Below, in pieces: positions 54,993-63,445 of a stretch of DNA of 64,000 nucleotides (its first letter is position 1; each line of letters opens with the position of its first letter). A program made the position numbers and the translations under genes. Below the pieces are notes generated by a model, which worked only from the letters and a program-made list of their open reading frames with translations, searched no databases and was not told the DNA's origin. The stretch covers positions 1 to 64,000 of the forward strand of contig CALZJH010000005.1 of NCBI GenBank assembly GCA_945787845.1, given 5' to 3'. Origin of the DNA: an uncultured Woeseiaceae bacterium. Lineage in GTDB: Bacteria > Pseudomonadota > Gammaproteobacteria > Steroidobacterales > Woeseiaceae.

Positions 54993-55654
54993 CGCTCACT
55001 CCAGCGACGATTGATCACAAACATCGTCGCAAGAACGACGAACGCGAACGCGACCAGCACCAGCGACATCCGGTGTGCGGCCGCATAGTTCAACGTCTCG
55101 ACGTGATCGTAGATGGCGATCGATACAACGCGCGTCTCGCCCGGGATGTTGCCGCCAACCATGAGCACGACCCCAAACTCGCCGAGGGTGTGCGCGAAAC
55201 TCAGCACGATGGCGCTGACGAAACCCCGGACCGAAAGCGGCACAGCGATCGAGAAGAACGCGTCAAGGCGCGACGCGCCGAGCGTCCATGCCCGTTCGAG
55301 ATACTTCTTCGGCAGGGACTCGAAAGCGTTCTGCATCGGCTGCACGGCGAATGGCAGGCTATAGATGCATGAAGCAATGACCAGGCCTGTGAACGAAAAT
55401 GTCAGAGCGCTCCCGGTCAGCTGTACCCACCAGCTCCCGACAGCGCCATTGGGGCCGAGCAGGATAAGCAGGTAAAAGCCCAATACGGTTGGCGGCAACA
55501 CGATGGGCATTGCGACCACGGCCTGAATGGCCGGCTTCACCCGCGAAGAGGTTCGCGCCAGCCACCAGGCTAACGGCGCCCCAATGATGACGAGAATGAT
55601 CGTCGTAACCAGGGCTAGCTGCGCCGACAGCCATAGCGGGCCGAACAGGTTCAT
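54989..55654 (-). CDS. modB: Molybdate ABC transporter permease
   Basis: A 221-residue inner-membrane permease with five helices and the EAA-type loop (AWTLGASRLDAFFSIAVPLS, near 143-162) that contacts ModC. The family mark FAHTLGEFGVVLMVGGNIPGET is near 170-191, typical of ModB. Its ATG 55654 overlaps the modA stop as ATGA. It imports molybdate (or tungstate) into the cytoplasm for molybdopterin enzymes. Confidence 0.92.
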   Translation of the reverse strand: MNLFGPLWLSAQLALVTTIILVIIGAPLAWWLARTSSRVKPAIQAVVAMPIVLPPTVLGFYLLILLGPNGAVGSWWVQLTGSALTFSFTGLVIASCIYSLPFAVQPMQNAFESLPKKYLERAWTLGASRLDAFFSIAVPLSVRGFVSAIVLSFAHTLGEFGVVLMVGGNIPGETRVVSIAIYDHVETLNYAAAHRMSLVLVAFAFVVLATMFVINRRWSER

Positions 55655-56391
55655 TCCTCGACCCCGTAGCCGTGGTTTTTGATGATCTGCCGCGCGGTGT
55701 CAGATTTGAGGTACTCGAAGAAGCGCCGGGCTGCCTCGGCATTTTCGGAGCTTGCCGAAAGGACTGCCTGCTGCACAATCGGTGCATGCATGTCCGCCGG
55801 CACGTCCAGCCTGCAGCTGGGTTTCGGGGCATTTGGAATCGTCAGCAAAGCCCGCGCGACCAGGCCTCCTCTTGCGTTACCGGTCGCCGTGTACCACATG
55901 GCCTGCATCGCATTCTTAGCGTATACGACCCGCCCTGACACTGTCCCCCAGTATCCGGCATCGACCAGGAATTCCTTGGCCGCGGCCCCATAGGGCGCGG
56001 TCGCGGGATCCGCGAGCGCAATGAACCCGGCGTCGGTATCCAGGAGCAGGGCAAGACAGTCGGTCGCCTCGGCGGACCATAGCGTCAAGGCGCCGTACGC
56101 GTAGGTAAACCGCGATCCCGGTACGGCGTGACCCGACTCTTCGAGGAGCCTCGGTCGTTCGCCGTCGGCCGCGAGGAAGGCATCGTAGGGCGCCCCATTA
56201 AGGATGTGGGCATAAAGTGTTCCGGTTGAGGCGGAACTGACCCACACCGTTATTCCGGTCTCGTCGCGAAATTGTTTGGTTAGCTCGGATGCTGTGCGAA
56301 TGAAATTACTGGCAACAGCTATTGTCAGGTCATCGTCGGCCGATGCCGTAGCTGACAGCAGGAGTGACAGCAGTATGACTGTGCAACGCAC
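55651..56391 (-). CDS. modA: Molybdate-binding periplasmic protein
   Basis: A 246-residue ModA: signal peptide (about 17 residues, ends ASA-DD), then the binding fold with VWVSSASTGTLYAHILNGAP (anion-binding Ser/Thr) and PYDAFLAADGERPRLLEESG. Start is GTG 56391, just 8 nt beyond the malate synthase stop (56400), so it is probably cotranscribed with glcB. A longer open frame into the malate synthase gene is rejected, since it would put the signal peptide at residue 38. Specific for molybdate or tungstate. Confidence 0.9.
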   Translation of the reverse strand: MRCTVILLSLLLSATASADDDLTIAVASNFIRTASELTKQFRDETGITVWVSSASTGTLYAHILNGAPYDAFLAADGERPRLLEESGHAVPGSRFTYAYGALTLWSAEATDCLALLLDTDAGFIALADPATAPYGAAAKEFLVDAGYWGTVSGRVVYAKNAMQAMWYTATGNARGGLVARALLTIPNAPKPSCRLDVPADMHAPIVQQAVLSASSENAEAARRFFEYLKSDTARQIIKNHGYGVEE

Positions 56392-56399
56392 GCAGACTT

Positions 56400-58625
56400 C
56401 TAGCGGCCAGCAAGCTCCGCTTTCTTTTGCCGACGGTACTGGTGCAACAGGGGTTCGGTATATCCGCTGGGCTGGTTGCAGCCCTCGAACACCAATGCAC
56501 ACGCGGCCTGGAAAGCGAGGCTTGAAGCATAATCGTCACTCATGCGTTCGTATGATGCATCACCCTCATTCTGCCTGTCGACGACTTTCGCCATGCGCGT
56601 AAAGGTATCGAGGACCTGCTGTTTCGTGACGACACCGTGCAACAGCCAGTTCGCCATGTGCTGGCTCGAAATGCGCAACGTCGCACGATCTTCCATCAGG
56701 CCCACGTCCTTGATGTCAGGCACCTTGGAACAGCCGACGCCGTGATTAATCCAGCGTACGACATAGCCGAGGATGCCCTGCGCATTGTTGTCGAGCTCGG
56801 CCTGCACTTCGTCATCTGTCAGTCCGCTGACATCCCCGAGCGGCGGCGTGAGAATATCGTCGAGGCTCGCCCTCTCCCGTTTCGCCAGTTCTTCCTGGCG
56901 GGCACGCACATCGACTGCGTGATAGTGCATCGCGTGGAGCGTTGCGGCCGTGGGTGATGGCACCCACGCACAGCTGGCGCCCGCCTCCGGGTGCGCCTGT
57001 TTGGTATCGAGCATCTGCCGCATCTCGTCCGGCATTGCCCACATACCCTTGCCAATCTGCGCCTTGCCCGGCAACCCGCAGGCAATACCGACATCGACGT
57101 TCCAATCCTCGTAAGCGAGGATCCAGGGCTCCTGCTTGATCGCCTCTTTGCGCAGGACCGTACCGGCCTGCATGCTTGTATAAATCTCGTCGCCGGTGCG
57201 ATCAAGGAAACCCGTATTGATAAATACGATGCGCTTGCGTACCGCACGGATACATTCCGCGAGGTTTACCGTCGTGCGTCGTTCTTCGTCCATAACGCCG
57301 ACCTTGATCGTGTTCGGCTTCAGTTTGAAGAGTTGCTCAACCCGATCAAACAAGGTTCCGGTAAACGCGACCTCATACGGTCCGTGCATCTTGGGTTTGA
57401 CAATGTAGATGCTGCCGGTGCGGCTGTTCGGCTGCATTCCCTCACGGCGACGGTCCGTCATCGCACACGCCGTGGTAACAACGGCGTCGAGAATTCCCTC
57501 GAACACCTCGTTGCCGTCGGCATCGAGAACTGCGTTGGTGGTCATCAGGTGACCGACATTGCGCACGAGCATCAGGCTTCGACCGGACAACGCGAAGGTT
57601 TCCCCCTTCGGATCGACATAAACACGATCCTGCTCCAGCGAACGCGTCATCTTCTTGCCGCCCTTGTCGAAGGTCGCCGCCAGGTCCGCCTGCATCAGGC
57701 CGAGCCAGTTACGATAGACGCCGACCTTGTCTTCGGCGTCAACGGCAGCTACCGAGTCTTCGCAATCCTGGATTGTCGATACCGCCGATTCGAGGACGAC
57801 GTCTGCGAGGTTCGCCGTCGCGTCCTTGCCGATAGGGTGCGTCGAATCGATAAGCATCTCGATGTGCAAACCGTTATTCCTGAATAAATACGCGCAGCGC
57901 GAGCCGTCGCCCTGGTGTCCCGCATATTGCGACGGGTCGACGAGGCCGACCGTTTCACCGTTAGCCAGCGACGCAATGAAAACGTCACCAATGTCGGGAT
58001 GATCGAGGCCATAGGCGTTGACGTCCGCATGGCTGACACCATCCAGCGGCAAGGTCGCATCGAGGAACGCGGTCGCGTAGCGAATGACGGCGGCGCCTCG
58101 CGCCGGGTTGTACTGGCCGGCGCGCTCCTGGCCATTGTCTTCACTGATTGCGTCGGTACCGTACAACGCGTCGTACAGGCTTCCCCACCGCGCGTTTGCC
58201 GCATTGATCGCGAACCGGGCATTGGAAACGGGGACGACGAGTTGTGGACCGGCTATCTCGGCAATCTCCGGATCCACATCCTCGGTTTCGACGCTAAATC
58301 TTTCACCCTCGGGCACGAGGTAACCGAGGCTCTTTAGAAACTCGGTGTACTCGTCCTTGTTCCAGGCGTCCCCTCGCCTTGCGACATGCCATGCGTCGAT
58401 CGCGCGCTGAATCTCACCGCGCTTTTCGAGCAGCGCCCGGTTCAGCGGCGTCAAATCCGCGATGATCGACGCGACACCTGGCCAGAAGACCCCTGGGTCG
58501 ACGCCGATAGCGGGCAACAGTTCGTCTTCAATAAACTGTGCGAACACGGGGGAAGCCGTCAGGGCACCGCGACTCCGGCTCTCATCGCTACTCATTTCTT
58601 CAACCATGGCTGGGGGCACGCTCAT
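56400..58625 (-). CDS. glcB: Malate synthase G
   Basis: A 741-residue malate synthase of the G form (about 720-730 aa), making malate from glyoxylate and acetyl-CoA. Family blocks such as [20 protein letters not shown] (about 275-294, with the glyoxylate-Mg acidic residues), RGxx-type [18 protein letters not shown] and [20 protein letters not shown] are intact. Start ambiguity: ATG 58625 has AGGAGG only 2 nt upstream; GTG 58619 has it at 8 nt and is a better-spaced alternative. Divergent from the ScfR-type regulator; leads into modABC. Confidence 0.95.
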   Translation of the reverse strand: MSVPPAMVEEMSSDESRSRGALTASPVFAQFIEDELLPAIGVDPGVFWPGVASIIADLTPLNRALLEKRGEIQRAIDAWHVARRGDAWNKDEYTEFLKSLGYLVPEGERFSVETEDVDPEIAEIAGPQLVVPVSNARFAINAANARWGSLYDALYGTDAISEDNGQERAGQYNPARGAAVIRYATAFLDATLPLDGVSHADVNAYGLDHPDIGDVFIASLANGETVGLVDPSQYAGHQGDGSRCAYLFRNNGLHIEMLIDSTHPIGKDATANLADVVLESAVSTIQDCEDSVAAVDAEDKVGVYRNWLGLMQADLAATFDKGGKKMTRSLEQDRVYVDPKGETFALSGRSLMLVRNVGHLMTTNAVLDADGNEVFEGILDAVVTTACAMTDRRREGMQPNSRTGSIYIVKPKMHGPYEVAFTGTLFDRVEQLFKLKPNTIKVGVMDEERRTTVNLAECIRAVRKRIVFINTGFLDRTGDEIYTSMQAGTVLRKEAIKQEPWILAYEDWNVDVGIACGLPGKAQIGKGMWAMPDEMRQMLDTKQAHPEAGASCAWVPSPTAATLHAMHYHAVDVRARQEELAKRERASLDDILTPPLGDVSGLTDDEVQAELDNNAQGILGYVVRWINHGVGCSKVPDIKDVGLMEDRATLRISSQHMANWLLHGVVTKQQVLDTFTRMAKVVDRQNEGDASYERMSDDYASSLAFQAACALVFEGCNQPSGYTEPLLHQYRRQKKAELAGR

Positions 58626-58698
58626 TACCTCCTGTAATGCGAGCTGCTGTCAAACTATTGTGCGTATCAGACAGCCGGGTATATTAGCAGTTGCTTTT

Positions 58699-58740
58699 TG
58701 TAAATTTTACAGATTAAATTTGACTTGGTTAATTTCACAA
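58699..58740. promoter_or_regulatory. glcB/scfR divergent operator region
   Basis: The 13-bp palindrome TGTAAATTTTACA (58699-58711), AATTTGAC (58717-58724) and TAATTTCACAA (58730-58740) lie between malate synthase and the ScfR-type gene. All three blocks recur before aceA (with TGTGAATTTCACA), so the same regulator probably acts at both. Confidence 0.7.
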
Positions 58741-58752
58741 CTGGTAGGACAC

Positions 58753-60306
58753 ATGACCGCTCAGCAGGGTATCCGGCGCAAAGCGCATTTCCTCGGAACC
58801 AAGATCAAAGGCCTTCGCAAGCGCAATCGACTCACGCTCGAAGATCTCTCCGTACGCTGCGTACAGTTGGACGCCGAGGCCGGCCCTTCCGTGTCCTACC
58901 TGTCGATGATCGAGAACGGCAAACGCGTGCCGTCCGAGCGCCTGCTCGAGATCATTGCGGAGATTTTCCAGAAGGACACCAACTGGTTCTTCGACGAGTC
59001 GCTCGACGAGGAAGCGATCGACACAGCCCCGCAGGCGGCCGTGAGCGGCATGCCGCTGGAGCCCGGTTTCCTGTTTTCCGAGTCGCTGCTGCAGCTCGCA
59101 ATTCCGGAACTGCTGGCACAAACCGGTACAACCGGGCGCCAGTTCGCGCATCTTCTGATTCGCGCACACCAGGAGCAGAACCAGAATCGTTTTCCCGACA
59201 TCGAACGCGCGGCCGAGCGTGTCGGCCGGAAGCACTTCCCGATGCGGGCCGACGACGTGTTCGAAATTGCCAAGGAGCTCGGCCTGGAGGTCCAGTGGTT
59301 CGACAATTCCGCGTTCAAGTACAAGGGCGAGGACGAGCAACCGCTCAACACGCTGGTACGTTCGTTCTACGACGCGCCGAACAAGGTCTACCTCAACCGC
59401 ATGCTCCAGGACAATCCGGCGCGCCTCAAGTTCGACCTGGCCAACCAGATCGGCCACAAGGTCTTGCACGATGGCGACGGCGCCCGGGCGCCGCAGATGT
59501 CGGGCGGGCACGCTACAGGTCGCCGCGACGACTCTGACAAGCTGAACGTCGACGCCAAGGACATCCTGTACGCGTGGCGCGATTTCGAGTGTTCCTACTT
59601 TGCCGCGGCGCTGCTGGCGCCGAAGACACCGTTCCGGCAATTCCTTGCGCGCAATGCGTACGCTATCGATTCCGGCGACAAGGCCGAGCTGACCAACACC
59701 CTGGTCATGCGCCGCATGTCGAGCGTGTCGCCCTACCCTTACTGGCACTACTTTGACGCGTACCCGCCCGGTAATCTGCGCGCCGTGTACCGGGGTAACG
59801 GCATCCCACTGCCCTGGGGCAACATGCGGCTCGTGTCGGATCCGTGCCAGCACTGGGCCGTCTTTCGCATGCTCAACTCGCGCTCGACCCGGCCGTCGGC
59901 GCAGATTTCAGTGCTGCGCTCGGGCGACGACAAGCGCCTTTATTGTTGCGAGTCGATTCGCAGCAAGGACGCGGCGGGCAACACGCACGTGCTGTGCGCT
60001 GGCGTTGATCTTGCGCCGGCGCTCACCGCGCAGAACATCGACCCGGCCGAGACCATCGACATGATCGAGGAAAGCTGCAACAAGGGTGGCGGCACGGCGC
60101 CAATCCCGACTGAATCACGCAGGCAGCTCGAGAGCATCAGCAAGATCCTCAACATTGGCTGGATCGGCCAGGGCGCGACGAAAGATGCGACGATTATTTG
60201 TCAGCGTAGCTCGAACTGCCCGCGCGACAAGCACTGCCTCGGCAAGGCGCCACCGAAACTGAAGCCGCAAATCGACCAGATTCGCGAGGCGCTGGTCAAC
60301 GCCTGA
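58753..60306 (+). CDS. ScfR/RamB-type transcriptional regulator (XRE + short-chain acyl-CoA sensor)
   Basis: A 517-residue regulator. Residues 12-75 are an XRE HTH (LGTKIKGLRKRNRLTLEDLS, YLSMIENGKRVPS). The middle and C-terminal parts match the DUF2083/ScfR family, with a C-terminal Cys cluster CQRSSNCPRDKHC and an ImmA-like central part. RamB (Corynebacterium) and ScfR-type proteins control acetate and glyoxylate-shunt genes, so position and operator match point to control of glcB and aceA. ATG 58753 has AGGA close upstream; an N-terminal extension from 58462 is rejected. It overlaps the kelch gene by 11 nt. Confidence 0.9.
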   Translation: MTAQQGIRRKAHFLGTKIKGLRKRNRLTLEDLSVRCVQLDAEAGPSVSYLSMIENGKRVPSERLLEIIAEIFQKDTNWFFDESLDEEAIDTAPQAAVSGMPLEPGFLFSESLLQLAIPELLAQTGTTGRQFAHLLIRAHQEQNQNRFPDIERAAERVGRKHFPMRADDVFEIAKELGLEVQWFDNSAFKYKGEDEQPLNTLVRSFYDAPNKVYLNRMLQDNPARLKFDLANQIGHKVLHDGDGARAPQMSGGHATGRRDDSDKLNVDAKDILYAWRDFECSYFAAALLAPKTPFRQFLARNAYAIDSGDKAELTNTLVMRRMSSVSPYPYWHYFDAYPPGNLRAVYRGNGIPLPWGNMRLVSDPCQHWAVFRMLNSRSTRPSAQISVLRSGDDKRLYCCESIRSKDAAGNTHVLCAGVDLAPALTAQNIDPAETIDMIEESCNKGGGTAPIPTESRRQLESISKILNIGWIGQGATKDATIICQRSSNCPRDKHCLGKAPPKLKPQIDQIREALVNA

Positions 60307-61375
60307 TCGAATACGCGATGACTTTGTTGGTTGTGTGCTGGTCTGCCAGCATGCCGCCGGCCGTGACCAGCGCATCGCGATACGGCACCAGTGCGCGATG
60401 ATCCATCGTCGGTGGTGTTTGCGCGTCGAGCGTCCGCCATTTGCCGGTTTTGATATCCAGAAGAAAGAAGCCCGGAACCGGCTGCGACGGCTCGCCGTTG
60501 TAGCCGATACCGTTGTAGTTATAGGGGTTGTCGCTGCCGCCGATAAAGACAACGGCTCCCAGGTCCTCGCTGCCGCTTGCGGCCATGCGGTAACGCGGCG
60601 CGCCCGGATGCGCAGGTAGCGTGCGCCAGTCGATACGCGTGGCGTCATCGGGTCGGATCGTGCCGAGAAAGCACTGCTTGCTGGCCACGAAATCCCGCCG
60701 CCGATCGTCATGGGCTGCGATCGCAACACCGTCACAGTAGACCATCGTGTTGCCAACAATCCCGCCGGCCTGGCCGAATACACCGGGTCCCGGAATCGGG
60801 GTCGCCTGCACCCAGGTGTCCTCCACCGTGTCATAGCGCTGCACGAGGTTAACGTTGCCCGAGTTGTGCCAGCCGCTGAGCAGATAGATGTAACGGTCCT
60901 GCCACGTCAGCGCGACTGAATCGTCCACCGGGACGGGCATCGGTGCGCGTTCCTCGAACGCACCGCTTACCGGGTCGAAGGCATGCGTCCACGGTGTAGA
61001 CACCTCGCTGCCATCCTCCGCAACGGTATAGCCGCCGAATAGGTACGCCAGCTCGCCCGCCGCTACCGCCGTCGATGCAAGGCGGCCGACGCCGCCCGGC
61101 ACAGCGGCAGCCTCTGACCAGCTCGCCGTACGGCTGTTGAAGACCCAGGTTGAAGCAAGCGTATCCTCGTGCGTGCGACCATCGCCGAGTCCGGCAAAGC
61201 TCACGATGTATTCCGTGTCGCCAACGGCAAGACCCACGAGTCCATTGTTGCTGACCGCGCTCGGCATCGGCGGCAACTCAGTAGCCTCCACCTCGAACGC
61301 TGTCGCTGCCGGCACCAGCCACAGCAGCAGGACAAATAGACAGGCATATATTAGGTGTTTATAATATAAAGACAT
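60296..61375 (-). CDS. Exported kelch-repeat beta-propeller
   Basis: A 359-residue exported protein: signal peptide or anchor (about 1-24, ends ATA-FE), then kelch-like repeats with the doublet Gly and Tyr/Trp pattern (AYLFGGYT, YIYLLSGWHNSG, VVFIGGSDNPYN, LVTAGGML). It resembles NanM-type N-acetylneuraminate epimerases or kelch oxidoreductase-like propellers; no catalytic set was confirmed. ATG 61375 is chosen; the longer form upstream overlaps the MBL gene antisense. It faces away from the persulfide dioxygenase gene (21 bp between starts). Confidence 0.75.
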   Translation of the reverse strand: MSLYYKHLIYACLFVLLLWLVPAATAFEVEATELPPMPSAVSNNGLVGLAVGDTEYIVSFAGLGDGRTHEDTLASTWVFNSRTASWSEAAAVPGGVGRLASTAVAAGELAYLFGGYTVAEDGSEVSTPWTHAFDPVSGAFEERAPMPVPVDDSVALTWQDRYIYLLSGWHNSGNVNLVQRYDTVEDTWVQATPIPGPGVFGQAGGIVGNTMVYCDGVAIAAHDDRRRDFVASKQCFLGTIRPDDATRIDWRTLPAHPGAPRYRMAASGSEDLGAVVFIGGSDNPYNYNGIGYNGEPSQPVPGFFLLDIKTGKWRTLDAQTPPTMDHRALVPYRDALVTAGGMLADQHTTNKVIAYSIRR

Positions 61376-61396
61376 TCTTGTATCTGGTTGCAGCTC

Positions 61397-62260
61397 ATGG
61401 CCAAGCCTAACGTATCCGCATTCTTCGACGAAGCCACATTCACCGTCACCTATGTCGTCAGCGACCCTGCCACGCGTCGCGCAGCTGTCATTGACCCGGT
61501 TCTGGACTTCGACCCCGCATCGGGCAGGACCTCGACGACATCGGCCGACAAGGTCGTCGCGCACGTCAACGACAACGATCTCGGTGTCGACTGGATACTC
61601 GAAACGCACGTGCACGCGGACCATTTGAGCGGCGCTCCGTATTTAGGAGAGAAGCTGGGCGGCAAGGCCGCGATCGGCAAGAACGTCACAGCCGTGCAGG
61701 AAACGTTCAAAGGCGTCTTCAATCTCAAGGACCTCGCCACCGACGGCAGCCAGTTCGACCACCTCTTCGGCGACGCGGACACCTTCGCCGTTGGCGACAT
61801 CGCGGGCCACGTAATCGCCACGCCCGGCCACACGCCGGCCTGCATCACCTACGTTATAGGCGACGCGGCCTTCGTGGGCGACACGCTGTTCATGCCCGAC
61901 TTCGGTAGTGCCCGCACGGACTTCCCGGGCGGCAGCGCGCCGCAACTGTACGAGTCGATCCGGAAGATCCTCGCCCTGCCTGACGATACGCGCTTGTTCA
62001 TGTGTCACGATTACAAGGCACCGGGGCGTGACGAATTCGCCTGGGAAACGAGCGTCGCCGAGCAGAAGGCCAGCAACATCCATATCAATGAGAAAGTATC
62101 GCGCGACGAGTTTGTAGAAATGCGAGAGGGTCGCGACAGCCAGCTTGGCATGCCCAAGCTCATTCTCCCGTCGCTGCAGGTCAACCTGCGAGCTGGCAAG
62201 CTTCCCGATCCGGAAGACAATAACGTACGCTACCTGAAGATCCCGTTGGACGCCGTCTGA
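61397..62260 (+). CDS. ETHE1/Blh-type persulfide dioxygenase (MBL fold)
   Basis: A 287-residue metallo-beta-lactamase-fold enzyme. Iron/metal ligands THVHADH (His71, His73, Asp75, His76), His145, Asp162 and His204 are intact. The TPGHTPACITYV and VGDTLFMPDFGSARTDFPGG blocks match ETHE1/Blh-like persulfide dioxygenases, which oxidise glutathione persulfide to sulfite. ATG 61397 (TTG 61388 also in frame). The DUF442 sulfurtransferase gene follows, a pair known from sulfide-detoxification operons. Confidence 0.9.
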   Translation: MAKPNVSAFFDEATFTVTYVVSDPATRRAAVIDPVLDFDPASGRTSTTSADKVVAHVNDNDLGVDWILETHVHADHLSGAPYLGEKLGGKAAIGKNVTAVQETFKGVFNLKDLATDGSQFDHLFGDADTFAVGDIAGHVIATPGHTPACITYVIGDAAFVGDTLFMPDFGSARTDFPGGSAPQLYESIRKILALPDDTRLFMCHDYKAPGRDEFAWETSVAEQKASNIHINEKVSRDEFVEMREGRDSQLGMPKLILPSLQVNLRAGKLPDPEDNNVRYLKIPLDAV

Positions 62261-62285
62261 CGTTACCCGAGCCAGGATTAACTCT

Positions 62286-62618
62286 TTGACTATTTATCGC
62301 CTCAGCGAAACCTGTGCCGTTGCCTCGCAGATCCGGCCCGATGACGTCGCCGCGCTTGCGGCCGATGGCTTCACGACGATCATCTGTAACCGGCCTGACG
62401 GCGAGGATTTCGGCCAGCCCGCAGCGGCCGCCATTGCCACGGAGTGCGAAGCGCACGGTATTGCATTTCATGATATTCCCGTGGGCCGCAGCGGCCTGAC
62501 CATGGACCTGGTCGAGCGCTTTCGGGATGCCGTCGCGGCCAGCCCCGGTCTTGTACTGGCCTACTGCCGGTCGGGACAGCGATCGTCGGTGCTCTGGCAG
62601 GCGAGCGGCTCGCCCTAA
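62286..62618 (+). CDS. DUF442/TIGR01244 sulfur transferase
   Basis: A 110-residue rhodanese-like protein of the DUF442 (BLH phosphatase-like) family. Cysteine-phosphatase-type loop CRSGQR (Cys94 to Arg99) is present and PDGEDFGQP marks the family. In Blh-DUF442 fusions or operons it carries persulfide to the dioxygenase. The start is TTG 62286, with AGGA 11 nt upstream; no ATG alternative. It lies 25 nt after the dioxygenase and overlaps the convergent SDR by 4 nt. Confidence 0.85.
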   Translation: MTIYRLSETCAVASQIRPDDVAALAADGFTTIICNRPDGEDFGQPAAAAIATECEAHGIAFHDIPVGRSGLTMDLVERFRDAVAASPGLVLAYCRSGQRSSVLWQASGSP

Positions 62619-63430
62619 GTCTTGAGTTTTTCCCGGAAGCGCTGCATGCCGGCGATCCAGCGGTCATGATCGCTCGCCTTGCGCTGAACATAGGTTGCGA
62701 CCTCGGGATGCGTAAGAACCAGGAAGCGCCCTTCCAGTGCCCCGTCAACGATAATGTCCGCCACGTCGTCAGCGCTCATGATGCCGTCGACATCATTACC
62801 GCCAAAGCCGCCATCCATCGAGTCTGCATCGTCTTCGATACCGATCATGCGCGTCGCGACAGCCTGGGGACAGACGACCGACACCTGGATGCCACGATCG
62901 CCGTAGTCGATCGCCAGGGACTCCGCGAACGCAATCGCCGCGTGCTTGGTAGCCGAATAGGCCGCGTCACCAATCTGACTCAGCAACCCGGCTGCTGACG
63001 CGATATTGATGAGCCGGCCACCGCCGCGCTCGAGCATGCGCGGCACCAGCGCCCGCGCCGCGTAGACATGCGCCATGACGTTAATGCGCCAGCAGGCTTC
63101 CCACCGATCGTCCACGGGATTGAGTCCGCCCTCTGCCGAAATCGCGCCGCTTTGGGCATCGCCGAATGCCACGCCGGCGTTTGAAACGAACAGGTCGATG
63201 GGCCCAAGGTCACGTTCGACATCGTCGACCAGTTTGCGGATCGCTTTCTCATCAGCAACGTCAATCGCCATGGCGACACCGTGTATCTCCGCGGCCACGA
63301 CTCCGGCCGACGCTGCATCAAGATCTGCGACGACAACGTTCGCACCGTCGCGATGCAGGCGCCGGCAGAGCGCACGACCAATGCCATGTCCGCCCCCGGT
63401 TACGACTGCGATATCGATTGCATCTTTCAT
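62615..63430 (-). CDS. SDR family oxidoreductase
   Basis: A 271-residue classical SDR: TGGGHGIG (11-18), Asp36 in VADLDA favouring NAD(H), Ser145, Tyr158 and Lys162. A C-terminal extension beyond the usual 250 residues (LVLTHPEVATYVQRKASDHD) is typical of a subgroup acting on larger alcohols. It follows the FAD-oxidoreductase gene by 15 nt, so the two are probably one operon. Confidence 0.9.
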   Translation of the reverse strand: MKDAIDIAVVTGGGHGIGRALCRRLHRDGANVVVADLDAASAGVVAAEIHGVAMAIDVADEKAIRKLVDDVERDLGPIDLFVSNAGVAFGDAQSGAISAEGGLNPVDDRWEACWRINVMAHVYAARALVPRMLERGGGRLINIASAAGLLSQIGDAAYSATKHAAIAFAESLAIDYGDRGIQVSVVCPQAVATRMIGIEDDADSMDGGFGGNDVDGIMSADDVADIIVDGALEGRFLVLTHPEVATYVQRKASDHDRWIAGMQRFREKLKT

Positions 63431-63445
63431 CAGGTTGGGTCCCTT

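Noticed and set aside
56991-57887. A 298-residue frame opposite malate synthase G
   Set aside because: Antisense shadow; no motif.
58735-59853. A 372-residue frame opposite the ScfR-type regulator
   Set aside because: Antisense shadow; the plus-strand regulator has HTH and DUF2083-type blocks.
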